Source of the DNA: Rhizobium sp. NXC24
GTDB taxonomy: Bacteria > Pseudomonadota > Alphaproteobacteria > Rhizobiales > Rhizobiaceae
Length of the DNA stretch: 64,000 nt
NCBI RefSeq assembly: GCF_002944315.1
Contig: NZ_CP024314.1
Coordinates: 558,001-622,000 of the forward strand
Direction: 5' to 3'
Part shown: positions 1-10,049 of the stretch, piece by piece
Position numbering within the stretch: the stretch's first letter is position 1
Layout of the letters: every line of letters starts with the position of its first letter
Position numbers and translations under genes: made by a program
The notes under the pieces: generated by a model
The model's input: the letters and a program-made list of their open reading frames with translations, nothing else
Told to the model about the DNA's origin: nothing
Databases searched by the model: none

Positions 1-121
1 TGTCGCCTGAACCTGATGACTGTATTTGGGAATTTGCTTCCGCGGTGACCGGTGGCGTCAATGGAACCTTTCAACGGTACCGGCATTATCGTCGTTATTC
101 TGCCTATATGGGGGGATGGCG

Positions 122-3100
122 ATGAGCATGGAATCAAATTCAGCGCCAGCCTCGGCAAATTTCCTCTCCTTTGTTGGAAATCCAACGGCATTGCAGGTCA
201 GCCAGGACTTCATCGAAAGGCTGCCCGTGGCAATTTACGCCTGCGATGCCGACGGTCGTATCCTCTGGTTCAATTCACTTGCCGCTACTTTATGGGGCCG
301 CTCGCCTCTCATCGGCGATGACAGTGAGAAATATTGCGGCTCATACCGCCTTTACACTGGCGGCCGGCGAATTCGTCGGGACGAAACACCGATGGCAACC
401 GTGTTGCGCACCCGCGCTCCGGTGCATGGTGTCGAAGCAAGAGTCGAGCGGCCTGACGGCTCCTCCATCTGGGCCATGGTTCACATCGACCCGGTGGAAG
501 ACGAAACAGGCAAATTGATCGGCGCCATCAACTGTTTCCACGAAACCACAGCCCTTCATAACGCGAACGAAGATCTCTCCGAATTTTTTGAGAACAGCGC
601 CGTCGGTCTGCATGTCGTAGCCGATGACGGAGTGATACTCCGCGCCAACCAGGCCGAACTCGCCATGCTTGGCTATGCCGAAGGCGAATATGTTGGCCAC
701 AATATCAAGGACTATCATCTCGATCCGTCAGTCATCGGTGACATTCTCGATTGCCTGCGCAATCACCGGCCGATCAGCCAGTATCCCGCCAAGTTGCAGG
801 CAAAGGATGGCTCGGTCCGCCATGTATTGATAACGTCGAACGGCCGCGCCCGCGATCGGAGAGCAACCGGCACACGCTGCTTTATGATCGACGTCACCGA
901 TCGGGCCGAGGCCGAGGCTCTTCTCCACGAGCAGGAGCGCAGGCTTGCAACCACTTACGAGCATGCCGGTAGCGGCATCGCAGAGATCGATGCCGGCGGG
1001 CGACTATTGCGCGTCAACTTGCGGCTTTGTGAATTGATGGATTTGACCGCCGACCAGCTCATCGGCCGGTCGATCTTTGACGAGACGTTTTCTGAGAATG
1101 TCGAGCATGATCGTGAGCAGTTTCAGCGTCAGGTCGCCGGCAACATCGATCGATACTCCGTCGAGAAGCGGATTTTACGAAAGGATGGCAGCTCCTTCTG
1201 GACCTCGGTTACCTCATCGAGCGTTCGCGACGCGGACGGACGCTTTCTCTATGCGGTGCGCGTCCAGCACGACATAACCGAGCGCAAGCAGGTGCAGGAG
1301 GAGCTCGCCGCCCGCATCCAGGAGCAGGCGGCACTCTACCGGCTCACAGACAGGTTGCAGCATGCGCGATCCCTTGGTGATGTCTACGAACTGGCTCTGG
1401 ATGCCATTCAAGAGGCGTTGCGGTGCCAACGCTCATCGATCCTTTTGTACGACAGCGCCTCGATTTTGCAATTCGTGGCTTGGAGGGGGTTGTCCGACGC
1501 CTATCGTGCGGCTGTTGAAGGCCATTCGCCTTGGAAAGCGAATGAGGAAAATCCGCAGCCCATCTACATTGCGGACATCAGGCGGGCAGCGCTCCCGGAA
1601 TCTTTGAAGAAAACCATACTCGCTGAAGAGATACGGGCTATGGCCTTCATTCCCCTGCTGGATAGTGGAAAGCTTGTCGGGAAGTTCATGGCATATTTCG
1701 ATAAACCGCATGTCTTCACGAACGGGGAGATCGACATAGGGTTGGCGCTCGCGCGTCAGCTTGCTTTCGGCATCGAGCGAATGCGGGCTCAGAAGGCGGC
1801 GCAGCATTTGGTCTCGATCGTCGAATCCTCGCACGATGCGATCGTGAGCAAGAATCTTGATGGCATAATCACCACCTGGAACCGCAGCGCGGAACGGCTG
1901 TTCGGCTATGCCGCCAATGAGGTGATCGGCAAATCGATCACCATTATCATTCCGCCGGACCGGATGGATGAAGAGACGGAAATTCTAAGGTGCATCCGCA
2001 CCGGCGAAATGATCGATCACCTCGAAACCGTGCGACGGCGCAAGGACGGCAGCCTTGTGGATATTTCGCTGACCATATCCCCGGTCCGCGACGCCAAAGG
2101 GCGGATTGTGGGAGCCTCCAAGATCGCCCGCGACATTACCGAGCGCAAGGAAGCGGAGACCAGGATTCGAGCGAGCGAACGGCAGCTTCAGGATCTCCTG
2201 GCAGCCATTCCGGCGGCGATCTATACGACGGACGCACGGGGTAAGATCACATATTTCAATCAGGCGGCGGTGGAGTTCGCCGGCCGCACTCCGACGCTCG
2301 GCAGCGATGCGTGGGCTATCAGTTGGAAGCTCTATTGGCCGGACGGAAAGCCGCTGCCGCATGAAAAGTGCCCCATGGCGATCGCCCTCCAGGAGAAGCG
2401 GGCGGTGCGCGGTGTCGAAGCCGTGTCGGAACGGCCCGACGGCACGCGTGTTCCGTTCATTCCCCACCCGACGCCGATATACGACGCGGATGGCAATATT
2501 GTCGGCGGCATCAACATGCTGGTGGACATCAGCGAGCGCAAGCAAGCCGAAACACAGCAGAGAATGCTGCTCAACGAACTCAACCATCGGGTCAAGAACA
2601 ACATGCAAATGCTGCAGTCTTTGCTTTCAAGCGCCGCAAGGCGGAGCCAGAGCGAAGAGGCGCGGCAAATCCTCGAGGATGCGACAGGCCGGATCAGCGC
2701 GATGGCGGCTGCCCAACGCGTCTTGTACGATACGATCGATGCGACCAAATTCAGTCTGCCGCAGTTTCTGGATGCCGTCTGCTTTGCCGTGCAACAGACC
2801 CTGCCATCATACGCAACAATTACCCGCAAGGCCGATGCCGGCGAGCTTCCCAATGACGCCGCCATGCCACTTGCGCTGATTATCAACGAGCTGGTCACCA
2901 ACGCCTTCAAGCACGGCGGTGCCGCCGATGCTGATTTTAACGTTCGGGTCTCGCTGCTTCAGGAAGGGGAGGCCGACGTTCTCTCCGTTGAGGATGACGG
3001 ACCGGGTTTCGAACTGAGTTCGGTGCGTCACAGATCATCCGGCCTTCGGCTGGTTGAAGGCCTTGCCCGCCAGCTCGGCGCCACTTTCACCGTAAGCTCA

Positions 3101-3157
3101 GGTTCGCCGACGCGCTGCAGTGTCGCGTTTTCGCGAATGGCTGAGAGGCAGGGCTGA
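122..3157 (+). CDS. Multi-PAS/GAF sensor histidine kinase (HisKA_2 type)
   Basis: Large soluble sensor kinase with no membrane segment, so probably cytosolic. Reading the protein gives three PAS-like modules (about residues 28-140, 151-261, 273-393), a GAF domain (about 405-565), two more PAS modules (about 566-683 and 690-813), then a HisKA_2 dimerisation domain with NHRVKNNMQ (His about 822) and an HATPase domain with [19 protein letters not shown] and a GLRLVEGL motif. The open frame reaches back to a TTG at 26, but GGGGGG at 110-115 sits 6 nt before the ATG at 122, so that start is preferred (ATG 116 is possible). It lies 2 nt upstream of a single-domain receiver, its likely phosphorylation partner. 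The signal sensed is unknown. Confidence 0.9.
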   Translation: MSMESNSAPASANFLSFVGNPTALQVSQDFIERLPVAIYACDADGRILWFNSLAATLWGRSPLIGDDSEKYCGSYRLYTGGRRIRRDETPMATVLRTRAPVHGVEARVERPDGSSIWAMVHIDPVEDETGKLIGAINCFHETTALHNANEDLSEFFENSAVGLHVVADDGVILRANQAELAMLGYAEGEYVGHNIKDYHLDPSVIGDILDCLRNHRPISQYPAKLQAKDGSVRHVLITSNGRARDRRATGTRCFMIDVTDRAEAEALLHEQERRLATTYEHAGSGIAEIDAGGRLLRVNLRLCELMDLTADQLIGRSIFDETFSENVEHDREQFQRQVAGNIDRYSVEKRILRKDGSSFWTSVTSSSVRDADGRFLYAVRVQHDITERKQVQEELAARIQEQAALYRLTDRLQHARSLGDVYELALDAIQEALRCQRSSILLYDSASILQFVAWRGLSDAYRAAVEGHSPWKANEENPQPIYIADIRRAALPESLKKTILAEEIRAMAFIPLLDSGKLVGKFMAYFDKPHVFTNGEIDIGLALARQLAFGIERMRAQKAAQHLVSIVESSHDAIVSKNLDGIITTWNRSAERLFGYAANEVIGKSITIIIPPDRMDEETEILRCIRTGEMIDHLETVRRRKDGSLVDISLTISPVRDAKGRIVGASKIARDITERKEAETRIRASERQLQDLLAAIPAAIYTTDARGKITYFNQAAVEFAGRTPTLGSDAWAISWKLYWPDGKPLPHEKCPMAIALQEKRAVRGVEAVSERPDGTRVPFIPHPTPIYDADGNIVGGINMLVDISERKQAETQQRMLLNELNHRVKNNMQMLQSLLSSAARRSQSEEARQILEDATGRISAMAAAQRVLYDTIDATKFSLPQFLDAVCFAVQQTLPSYATITRKADAGELPNDAAMPLALIINELVTNAFKHGGAADADFNVRVSLLQEGEADVLSVEDDGPGFELSSVRHRSSGLRLVEGLARQLGATFTVSSGSPTRCSVAFSRMAERQG

Positions 3158-3159
3158 TC

Positions 3160-3561
3160 TTGAGTAACGATACCATTCTGATCGTCGAAGATGATTTTTT
3201 TATCGCCATGGACGTTGAGGCGACACTGACCGCTGCGGGATATTCGCTCGCGGGCATCGCCTCCTCGGCGGAGGAGGCGATCCGGCTCGCCGTTGCGCGT
3301 CGACCGGCTCTGGCGATCATGGACATAAGGCTTTCGGGCAAACGCGACGGCGTGGATGCGGCGCTGGAGCTCTTCAGAGACCACGGTATTCGCTGCATTT
3401 TCGCGACGGCTCACGCCGACCACGACATCATCCAACGCGCCGGCCCGGCGTGCCCGCTTGCTTGGCTGCAGAAACCCTATTCGATGCCATCCTTGATCAG
3501 CGCGGTTCAGAAGGCTTTGAGCGAGATTGCGTCAAAATCCGACGATCAGGAACCCGGCTAA
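3160..3561 (+). CDS. Single-domain response regulator (receiver only)
   Basis: A stand-alone CheY-like receiver of 133 residues with no output domain. Visible are the acidic pocket EDD (about residues 10-12), phospho-acceptor Asp55 in AIMDIRLSG, the Thr/Ala switch in FATAHAD (T83) and Lys105 in LQKPYS. Translation most likely starts at TTG, with AGAGGCAGGG just upstream at the 3' end of the kinase gene, and the 2-nt gap implies co-translation. Such receivers paired with HisKA_2/HWE kinases usually act in phosphorelays or by protein-protein contact; the partner is not visible here. Confidence 0.85.
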   Translation: MSNDTILIVEDDFFIAMDVEATLTAAGYSLAGIASSAEEAIRLAVARRPALAIMDIRLSGKRDGVDAALELFRDHGIRCIFATAHADHDIIQRAGPACPLAWLQKPYSMPSLISAVQKALSEIASKSDDQEPG

Positions 3562-3603
3562 GCCTCGCGCCGTTGGACGATAACGGGCACGGGCACATCG
3601 GCA

Positions 3604-4407
3604 CTATTTGCCATCGCGATACCAGCGCAGCGACAGGCAGGAGAGACCTGCATCGATCCTGCCGATTTCGGCGGTCTTCATCGGTGCAATCCTGTAACCG
3701 AGCTTATCGAGCATCTCCAGCGTGCGCGGATAGTCGGAAGGGACCATCAGGACGTCATTGACACGCAGGGCATTCGCCGCCGGCTCTTCGCCTTCCGGAA
3801 TGATGATCTGCTTGAAATCCTTGAAGACGCCGGAGCGTGCAAGGCGGGCAGTCGAGAGCACGGTTTCCTCGTCCAGCAGCGAGCAGTCGGTCTTGAAATG
3901 AAGCACGCCTTCCGGCGTGGCGACCAGTTCGGCTTTGCGGCCGAGCTTGTCTATGCAGCCGGCAAGAGCCTCGGCGCCCGCCCTGTCGGTTCGCGCCGAA
4001 AGGCCGATCATGACACCCTTCGGTGTCGTCAGAACATCGCCGCCGTCGACGAACCCGTGACCCGGGAGATCGAGGACGATGTCGAACATGTCACGCAAGG
4101 TGGATGCGATGGCCGCTGACTCGCCCGCGCGGCTTGCGGCGCCCGGACGAAGCAGGATCGCACCTTCGGTGAAGACGAGTGCCGGATCCTCGACGAATAT
4201 GGAATCGGGAAATGCCTCCAGCGCGGATAGGATAGTAACTTTCACGCCAGCGTCGCGCATAGCGGCGATATAGTCGTCATGCTCCGCTTTCACTCCTTCA
4301 TAAGTCGGGCCGGCATGCTCCCCGGCACGCAGGCCGTCAACGACCGAGCGCGATGGCTCGCGAACGATGGCGGAGTTGAAATGATAAACTGATCTGGGTG
4401 AGGACAT
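3604..4407 (-). CDS. Dimethylargininase / DDAH-family amidinotransferase-fold hydrolase
   Basis: Resembles NG,NG-dimethylarginine dimethylaminohydrolases of the pentein superfamily, which release citrulline and dimethylamine; related folds give arginine deiminase activity. Seen are FVEDPALVF (acidic substrate-binding loop, about 71-79), GFVDGGDVL (about 118-126), the catalytic His in GVLHFKTDCS (H170) and the catalytic Cys near the C-terminus in DAGLSCLSLR (C257). Length 267 residues is normal for DDAH. ATG 4407 with AAGG upstream is preferred to the TTG two codons earlier. It converges with the receiver gene and appears monocistronic. Exact substrate is not settled. Confidence 0.85.
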   Translation of the reverse strand: MSSPRSVYHFNSAIVREPSRSVVDGLRAGEHAGPTYEGVKAEHDDYIAAMRDAGVKVTILSALEAFPDSIFVEDPALVFTEGAILLRPGAASRAGESAAIASTLRDMFDIVLDLPGHGFVDGGDVLTTPKGVMIGLSARTDRAGAEALAGCIDKLGRKAELVATPEGVLHFKTDCSLLDEETVLSTARLARSGVFKDFKQIIIPEGEEPAANALRVNDVLMVPSDYPRTLEMLDKLGYRIAPMKTAEIGRIDAGLSCLSLRWYRDGK

Positions 4408-4631
4408 TTCCAAATACCTTATTGCCGTTCAGAGCGCTTCTACCGTGCTTGCCGATGGTCGTCGACAACACTATCCACGGCCGGCAGGCGGGAATATGCC
4501 CTAGCCTCGGCGCTGATGTCATTCGTTGGTTGTGAAATCGTGGCGTCTAACATCTACAAACGCGCAGCTATCGGGGCAAGCGCTCACCCCGGCGGCTAGC
4601 TCGTATTTGCGAAGAACGGATCGCTCAAGGA

Positions 4632-4841
4632 TCAATCGTCGATCCGAAACCCGACCTTCATCACCACCTGATAATGCGCGACCGCGCCATCCTTGATGTG
4701 TCCCCTGATTTGATCCACCTCGAACCATTCGAGGTTCCTCATAGTCTTCGAGGCGCGCGAAATCGCCGTTTCGATCGCGTCGGTCACCGAGGTCCTGGAA
4801 CTGCCGATTAGTTCCACTTTCTTATAGACATGATCGTTCAC
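4632..4841 (-). CDS. Dodecin-family flavin-binding protein
   Basis: Small protein of 69 residues matching dodecins, which assemble into hollow dodecamers that store or buffer flavins in the cytosol. The family pattern is visible: a VYKKVELIGSS first strand, the helix SVTDAIETAISRASKT, then NLEWFEVDQIRGHI, where the Trp stacks on the isoalloxazine ring, and a final AHYQVVMKVGFR strand. Start is GTG, well placed after GGGAGGATGAC. Monocistronic between longer non-coding stretches. Confidence 0.9.
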   Translation of the reverse strand: MNDHVYKKVELIGSSRTSVTDAIETAISRASKTMRNLEWFEVDQIRGHIKDGAVAHYQVVMKVGFRIDD

Positions 4842-5209
4842 GTCATCCTCCCAGATTCGTGCAGACTATGTTTGGCTTCGAACTCCCGGGCCGCGTTCCT
4901 GCGGCCGGCTTACGAGACGTCTGTTATTTCAGATATCTCGCATTCACGATCCGGCAACAGTCGTCCTTTGTCAAACGGTTGGAATCGCGCTTGAAGCAGT
5001 CGCCGGGCAGGCCTTCGCTCGGCCGTGATCATCGCCGCCTACGAGGCCTCCCTGAGCGCGCTTACGGCCCAGTTTTTTGCCCAACGTTTCCCCGCTGAGG
5101 AATTTTGTAAACCAATGTTTCCGGCAAGAATTTTTGCTGGTTTCGCCAGCGAAAAACCTTCTTTTGGAGAGGAGTTTGTATAAAAGTCTGAAGAAACGGA
5201 ATATTGCCT
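4842..5209. other. Intergenic region, 368 nt
   Basis: Divergent control region between the dodecin gene and the OmpR-type regulator gene. No convincing ORF. It contains a short perfect hairpin at 5136-5150 (GCTGG-TTTCG-CCAGC) flanked by T5 and A5 tracts. Its tracts are on the wrong sides for an intrinsic terminator on either strand, so its role is unclear. Confidence 0.5.
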
Positions 5210-5941
5210 ATGACTGTGACCACCGCGCCTGACATCTTGATTGTCGACGACGACCACGAAATTCGTGCGCTTCTGAGCCGATATCTCGAGGAGCAGGGCT
5301 TTCGTGTCTCGACGGCAAGCGATCTTCGTGGTTGCAACGACGCTCTTAATCGGCGCCCCCCGGATCTCCTCGTTTTGGACGTCATGCTGCCCGATGGATC
5401 GGGCCTTGATCTTTGCCGTGATTTGCGAAACCGCCGTCCTCGTGTCCCGATAATTCTCCTGACCGCTCTCAAGGAAGACATTGATCGGATCTTGGGGCTT
5501 GAGATCGGCGCGGACGACTATCTCGGCAAACCGTTCAACCCGCGAGAGCTGGCAGCGCGTATTCGGGCTGTCCTGCGCCGGGTAAACGAGGATCCCTCCT
5601 CCGAGCCGGAGCAGCGTCGCTTTCTTTTTGCCGGGATGACCCTCGATCCGCAGCTACGCCGCGTCACCAGGGACAACGGCGAGGTTATTTCATTGACCGG
5701 AGCCGAATTCGATCTGCTCAAGGCCTTCATCGAACGAGCCGGCCGGCTGCTGTCGCGAGACCAACTGCTCGACTTGACGCAGGGGCGTGATCGCGACCCG
5801 GCCGATCGTTCGATCGACGTGCTGATGAGCCGATTGCGCCGCAAGCTGGGGGAAACGGCCGAGGAGCCAGTGTTCAGAACGATCCGAAACGGCGGATATC
5901 AGCTCGTTGTCCCGGTGACGGCCGTTAAGGGCGATCCATGA
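5210..5941 (+). CDS. OmpR/PhoB-family response regulator
   Basis: DNA-binding response regulator: receiver domain with the acidic pair at DDD (13-15), phospho-acceptor Asp57 in LLVLDVMLPDG, and Lys in GKPFNPREL, followed by a winged-helix effector containing LTGAEFDLLKAFIE, a DRSIDVLMSRLRRKL recognition helix and an RNGGYQL wing. Length 243 residues is standard. ATG at 5210 is chosen; the frame extends two codons to a TTG. Its last codons overlap the following histidine kinase gene by 4 nt (ATGA), so the two form a classical two-component operon. Confidence 0.93.
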   Translation: MTVTTAPDILIVDDDHEIRALLSRYLEEQGFRVSTASDLRGCNDALNRRPPDLLVLDVMLPDGSGLDLCRDLRNRRPRVPIILLTALKEDIDRILGLEIGADDYLGKPFNPRELAARIRAVLRRVNEDPSSEPEQRRFLFAGMTLDPQLRRVTRDNGEVISLTGAEFDLLKAFIERAGRLLSRDQLLDLTQGRDRDPADRSIDVLMSRLRRKLGETAEEPVFRTIRNGGYQLVVPVTAVKGDP

Positions 5942-7206
5942 GGTCTCTAGGCGCCCGGCTGGCGATTCTCTTGCTGACGGCTATCGTTCTGGTGGTCATC
6001 ACCTCGTCTTTTGCAGCAAACCTGGTCATGCGGGGGCCGCGGCCGGAAGCAACCATGGAGCCGATGGCCCATCAACTCTCCATACTTGCAAAGCTCGCGG
6101 AAAAAGATAGGGCTTCGGCGATTGCTGCAGGCGTGGTCATAGCTGCTGCTCCGGCAGACGGGCAACCCGATGAACCGCTTTCGGGGTTTCTGATGGAAAG
6201 CCTACGCCGAACCGGCGACGTTCGGGTGGCGACCGTGTCCCGCCAACCGACCGGTCCTACGATTGCCTCTCTCTATCTTCCCGATGGCAAGTGGATGGTG
6301 ATGCCGTTGCCGGAACTCGGCCCGCCGCCCGGAGGATGGAAGATCCTGGCGGGATGGCTCGGCCTCATCATCGCAGGCAGTGTCCTGATTTCAATATTTG
6401 CCGCATCGAAGATAATGAAGCCGCTTCGCTTGCTTGAGCGCGCTTCAGCCGAAATTGGTCCAGACGGGACGCTCCCGCATGTTCCGGAAACCGGTCCGGG
6501 CGAAATTCGCGTCACGGCACGTGCACTCAACGAACTATCGGCAAGGGTGAAGGCTGCAACCGAGAGCCGGATGCGGCTGGTCGCAGCCGCCGGGCATGAT
6601 CTAAGAACACCCATGACGCGTATGCGATTGCGCGCCGAATTCATCAAGGACGATGAAGATCGGCTGAAATGGCTCGCCGACCTCGAAGAACTCGACACGA
6701 TCGCCGATAGCGCCATCGGATTGGTACGCGAGGAAATCTCCAAGGACAGCCTGCAGTGCGTAAGACTCGATACGATCGTGGCAAACATCGTGTCGGAGCT
6801 GACGGCGATGCGCATGGCTGTCAAAGCCGGCGAACTGCAGCCCGCGACGATTTGCGCTGGCTCTCTGGCGGTCACAAGGGCTCTGCGCAACCTTTTGATC
6901 AACGCCGCAACGCATGGTCAATCGGCAATCGTTACCGTCACTCGCTCCGGCGACAAGGCAATCGTCACAATTGTCGACACAGGGCCTGGCATTCCGGAAG
7001 AACGCTTGAGCCAAGTGTTCGAGCCATTTTTTCGGATAGATATTGCGCGGCAGCGGTCTTTCCCGGGGGCTGGCCTTGGCATGGCCATCGCCAAGGAAAT
7101 CATTTCCAGGTTCGAGGGAGAGATCACCGTGCGCAATCGGCACCCGAGAGGTTTGGAGCAGGTGGTCGCATTCAAGAACCGCAGCGATAGGCCCGCCGCT
7201 GGTTGA
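5938..7206 (+). CDS. Membrane sensor histidine kinase (EnvZ-like)
   Basis: Partner kinase of the preceding regulator. Topology: TM1 about residues 8-28, a periplasmic loop of about 110 residues, TM2 about 136-156, HAMP linker (SKIMKPLRLLERA onward), HisKA with AAGHDLRTPMTRMR (His220), then HATPase with NLLINAATHG, DTGPGIPEE, a FEPFFRID F-box and GAGLGMAIAKEI. All catalytic boxes are intact. The short periplasmic loop does not match a ligand-binding fold I recognise. The layout resembles EnvZ-like kinases for envelope or osmotic cues, but the signal is not readable from sequence. Confidence 0.92.
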   Translation: MRSLGARLAILLLTAIVLVVITSSFAANLVMRGPRPEATMEPMAHQLSILAKLAEKDRASAIAAGVVIAAAPADGQPDEPLSGFLMESLRRTGDVRVATVSRQPTGPTIASLYLPDGKWMVMPLPELGPPPGGWKILAGWLGLIIAGSVLISIFAASKIMKPLRLLERASAEIGPDGTLPHVPETGPGEIRVTARALNELSARVKAATESRMRLVAAAGHDLRTPMTRMRLRAEFIKDDEDRLKWLADLEELDTIADSAIGLVREEISKDSLQCVRLDTIVANIVSELTAMRMAVKAGELQPATICAGSLAVTRALRNLLINAATHGQSAIVTVTRSGDKAIVTIVDTGPGIPEERLSQVFEPFFRIDIARQRSFPGAGLGMAIAKEIISRFEGEITVRNRHPRGLEQVVAFKNRSDRPAAG

Positions 7207-7258
7207 GAGACCGCCATTGTTCAACGGCGGAGTCCCGTTTCAACGTGGGCGCCTTTTG

Positions 7259-7651
7259 TCAAACATAGGCCGTCCGGTCTCCAAATTCGCTATCCTTGTC
7301 AAAATTCGTTGATCCTATGCGATCGCTTTCGCCCGAAAGCGATGATTGCTGCTTGCTGTTCGAAGAGGTGGACTCGGAGCTGGTATTCGAAGCGGTGCCA
7401 GTTTCGGTAGATTGACCGGCGGTGCTCGACTGGTCGCTGGCGGATTTTTCAAGCTTGGCCAGTTTTGCCTCCAAGGCGGCGAGGGCCTTTTGCAGCGTTT
7501 CAGCCTCGTCAGGGTCTTTTGTATTGGCAAGCTGCGCCTTCTTCGCGGCGATCTGTGCCTCAATCTTCGCGGCATCGGCCGAGGCTGAGGAAGTTGTGGA
7601 GGTGGAGCTCAACTGAGATCCCGTTGTCGCTGCAGAGATTGCGCTGGCCAT
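7259..7651 (-). CDS. Hypothetical Ser/Thr-rich coiled-coil protein
   Basis: 130-residue hydrophilic protein without recognised domain. Residues 1-25 are Ser/Thr/Ala-rich, about 28-70 form a heptad-like coiled coil (KIEAQIAAKKAQL and ALAALEAKLAKLEK), and the rest is a Ser/Thr/Gln-rich, probably disordered tail. No signal peptide. It superficially resembles FlxA-like coiled-coil proteins. ATG follows GAAGACGTAAA, a weak ribosome site. It stands alone, converging with the sensor kinase. Confidence 0.6.
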   Translation of the reverse strand: MASAISAATTGSQLSSTSTTSSASADAAKIEAQIAAKKAQLANTKDPDEAETLQKALAALEAKLAKLEKSASDQSSTAGQSTETGTASNTSSESTSSNSKQQSSLSGESDRIGSTNFDKDSEFGDRTAYV

Positions 7652-8084
7652 TTTACGTCTTCGTTATTCGGAAGCCAGACCATGATGCGTAGTGCATTAA
7701 TTGAGCGTAAATAGTCGAACGCGCGAAATCGAATGTAATTTTTCGCGTAGCGAATGATGTATTCGAAAAATCTGCAAAACATATCAATAAATCCAGAGTG
7801 ATATATGGATGCATCGAAAGATGTACTGGATAAATACAAGGGGCGCCGGTTATATTGGAAACGTCCGGACAAGAAATTTCCTAAAAATGCCTTGTTTCCG
7901 CAACGTTCGGAAACACTTTCGACGATAGTTGCTGTAAATTCATATGCGGTCCTGAGCCTTCAAATGCTCTGGTCACCCGCATGCCGGCTTCGTCAGACGC
8001 CCCCAACATGAATGGCGAAGCCGGTTTCTCTTTCTATGAGACGAATGATCAATCTTTACATACTGACATTCTAATCAGCCACGA
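7652..8084. other. Intergenic region, 433 nt
   Basis: AT-richer stretch between two minus-strand genes: promoter side of the coiled-coil gene and 3' side of macB. The only ORF of note (7805-8011, plus strand) has no ribosome site and no protein-like composition. No terminator hairpin recognised. Confidence 0.4.
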
Positions 8085-10046
8085 TCAGTCTCGTGAAAGA
8101 GCTGCCACAGGATCGAGCCTTGACGCATTGCGCGCCGGCAGGTAGCCGAAGGTAAGCCCGATCGCACAGGAACAGGTAAATGCGAGTGCGATGGTACTTC
8201 CCGAATAGACCATGGCGAAGTTCGACCCCAACCGGTTGAAGGCAAGGCCGAAGCCAAGCGCAAGGGCAATCCCGAGCGTGCCGCCCAGGAGGCAGACCAG
8301 CACGGCCTCGATCAGGAATTGCTGCAGTATATCCTGTCGGCGGGCACCGACTGCCATGCGAACGCCGATCTCGGCGATACGCTCGGACACCGAGACGAGC
8401 ATGATGTTCATGACGCCGATACCCCCGACAAGCAGCGAGATGACGGCAATTGCGGAGACAAGCAGGGTCAGCGTCCGCGTTGTGCTTGCAATCGTCTGAC
8501 GGATGTCGTCGGTATTGAGAACGAAAAAATCCTTGGTGCCGTGCCGGCGCTCCAGGAATTGCGTCACCGCGGCCTCGGCGAGCGTGCTTTCGGTATCGTC
8601 ATTGACGCGCACAGTGACGCTGCGCAGCGACATATCGCCGAGGAACCGGGCCTGCACGCTGGTATAGGGAAGATAGACCGAAAGATTGTCGCTGGACCCG
8701 AAACCGCCTTGCTGCGAGGCGATGACACCGATGACGCGGACAGGCACCCGGCCAACGAATATCACCTGCCCGGTGGGGTCGAGACCCTTGCTCGCAAAGA
8801 GCGTTGTCGCCGTATTCTGATCGATCACGGCATCCTGTACCATCCGTCGCACGCCGTCTGCGTCGAACAGCCGTCCGGCCACAAGTTTCGAACCCTTGAC
8901 CGAAAAATAAGCGTCGCCCACGCCATTGATCAGCGCATTGGCCTCCGTCGAGCCGAACCGGACGGTCTTGCTGGTCGAAACGGTCGGCGTGACGGCGGCG
9001 ACATAGGTCAGTTTGGCCAGGGCATCGGCATCGGCGACCACCAGGGTCTTTATGCGCCCTGAACGGATATCTCCGAAACTCTTGCCAGGAAAAATCTCCA
9101 GCGTATTGGTGCCGAGATTGTTGATATTGGCCAAGACCTTGCGCTGCGATCCTTCCCCGAGCGCGACGACGCAAACGACCGAGGCTATGCCGATGATGAT
9201 GCCGAGCATGGTGAGGAACGTGCGCAGCCGATGCGCCTTCAAGGCGAGGATCGCCATGAGAAAGGCCTCGCGTAACCGGTTGCCCAGCTCACGCCAGCCG
9301 TTGCCGCGCTCCTTCTCGGGCATGGAGCCGCGATCGCTAGAAACCCGCGTATTTTTGGCGGATGAGCGCCTGTCGGCGACGATGTGGCCGTCGGAAATCT
9401 CGATGACTCGCTGCGCGCGGGCCGCGACTTTCATATCGTGGGTGACGATCACTACGGTATGGCCTTCGGCATGCAGCTCGGAGAGGATGCCAAGCACTTC
9501 ATCGCCGCTTTGCTGATCGAGCGCGCCGCTCGGCTCATCGGCGAGAATGACGTTGCCGTTGTTCATCAAGGCACGCGCGATGGAAACACGCTGCTGCTGT
9601 CCGCCGGAAAGCTGACCCGGCTTGTGTCCGGTCCTGTCGCCCATGCCAAGCCGGTCAAGTAGCGCTGCGGCGCGGGCATGCCGCGCCTGATTTGGCTGGT
9701 CGGCATAGATCGCCGGGACTTCGACATTGCCAAGCGCGCTCAGCTCGGAAAGCAGATGATAGCGCTGGAAGATAAAGCCGAAATGCTCTCGCCTCAGCGT
9801 CGAAAGCGCATCGCTGTCGAGCCGATGCGTCTCAGCACCGGCGATCGCATAGGCGCCGTCGGTGGGGCGGTCGATCAGGCCGATGATGTTCATGAGCGTC
9901 GATTTGCCGGAACCGGAAGGGCCGACGATGGCGACCATCTCTCCTTCGGCGATCGACAGATCGATGTCCTTCAGCACCGCAATGGTACGGTCGCCGGATT
10001 GGTATTCCCGGCTCACTCCCTTCAGTTCTATGAGTGGGGCAGCCAT
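8085..10046 (-). CDS. macB: MacB-type ABC transporter, fused ATPase and permease
   Basis: Inner-membrane half of a MacAB-type tripartite exporter. Residues 1-225 are the nucleotide-binding domain: Walker [11 protein letters not shown]-loop, signature [15 protein letters not shown], Walker [13 protein letters not shown] and the switch VIVTHD. After a linker comes one TM helix (about 275-300, [16 protein letters not shown]), a large periplasmic MacB core domain (about 300-525), and three C-terminal TM helices with the FtsX motif [21 protein letters not shown]. Length 653 is normal for MacB. The gene starts 3 nt after macA ends. Family members export macrolides, peptides or virulence factors; substrate here unknown. 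Confidence 0.93.
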   Translation of the reverse strand: MAAPLIELKGVSREYQSGDRTIAVLKDIDLSIAEGEMVAIVGPSGSGKSTLMNIIGLIDRPTDGAYAIAGAETHRLDSDALSTLRREHFGFIFQRYHLLSELSALGNVEVPAIYADQPNQARHARAAALLDRLGMGDRTGHKPGQLSGGQQQRVSIARALMNNGNVILADEPSGALDQQSGDEVLGILSELHAEGHTVVIVTHDMKVAARAQRVIEISDGHIVADRRSSAKNTRVSSDRGSMPEKERGNGWRELGNRLREAFLMAILALKAHRLRTFLTMLGIIIGIASVVCVVALGEGSQRKVLANINNLGTNTLEIFPGKSFGDIRSGRIKTLVVADADALAKLTYVAAVTPTVSTSKTVRFGSTEANALINGVGDAYFSVKGSKLVAGRLFDADGVRRMVQDAVIDQNTATTLFASKGLDPTGQVIFVGRVPVRVIGVIASQQGGFGSSDNLSVYLPYTSVQARFLGDMSLRSVTVRVNDDTESTLAEAAVTQFLERRHGTKDFFVLNTDDIRQTIASTTRTLTLLVSAIAVISLLVGGIGVMNIMLVSVSERIAEIGVRMAVGARRQDILQQFLIEAVLVCLLGGTLGIALALGFGLAFNRLGSNFAMVYSGSTIALAFTCSCAIGLTFGYLPARNASRLDPVAALSRD

Positions 10047-10049
10047 CGC

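Noticed and set aside
5131..5156. Hairpin with T5 and A5 flanks taken at first for a bidirectional terminator
   Set aside because: The tracts precede the stem on each strand in the wrong order, so neither strand gives a stem followed by a U-run.
7805..8011. Short plus-strand ORF between the coiled-coil gene and macB
   Set aside because: No ribosome site and no protein-like composition.
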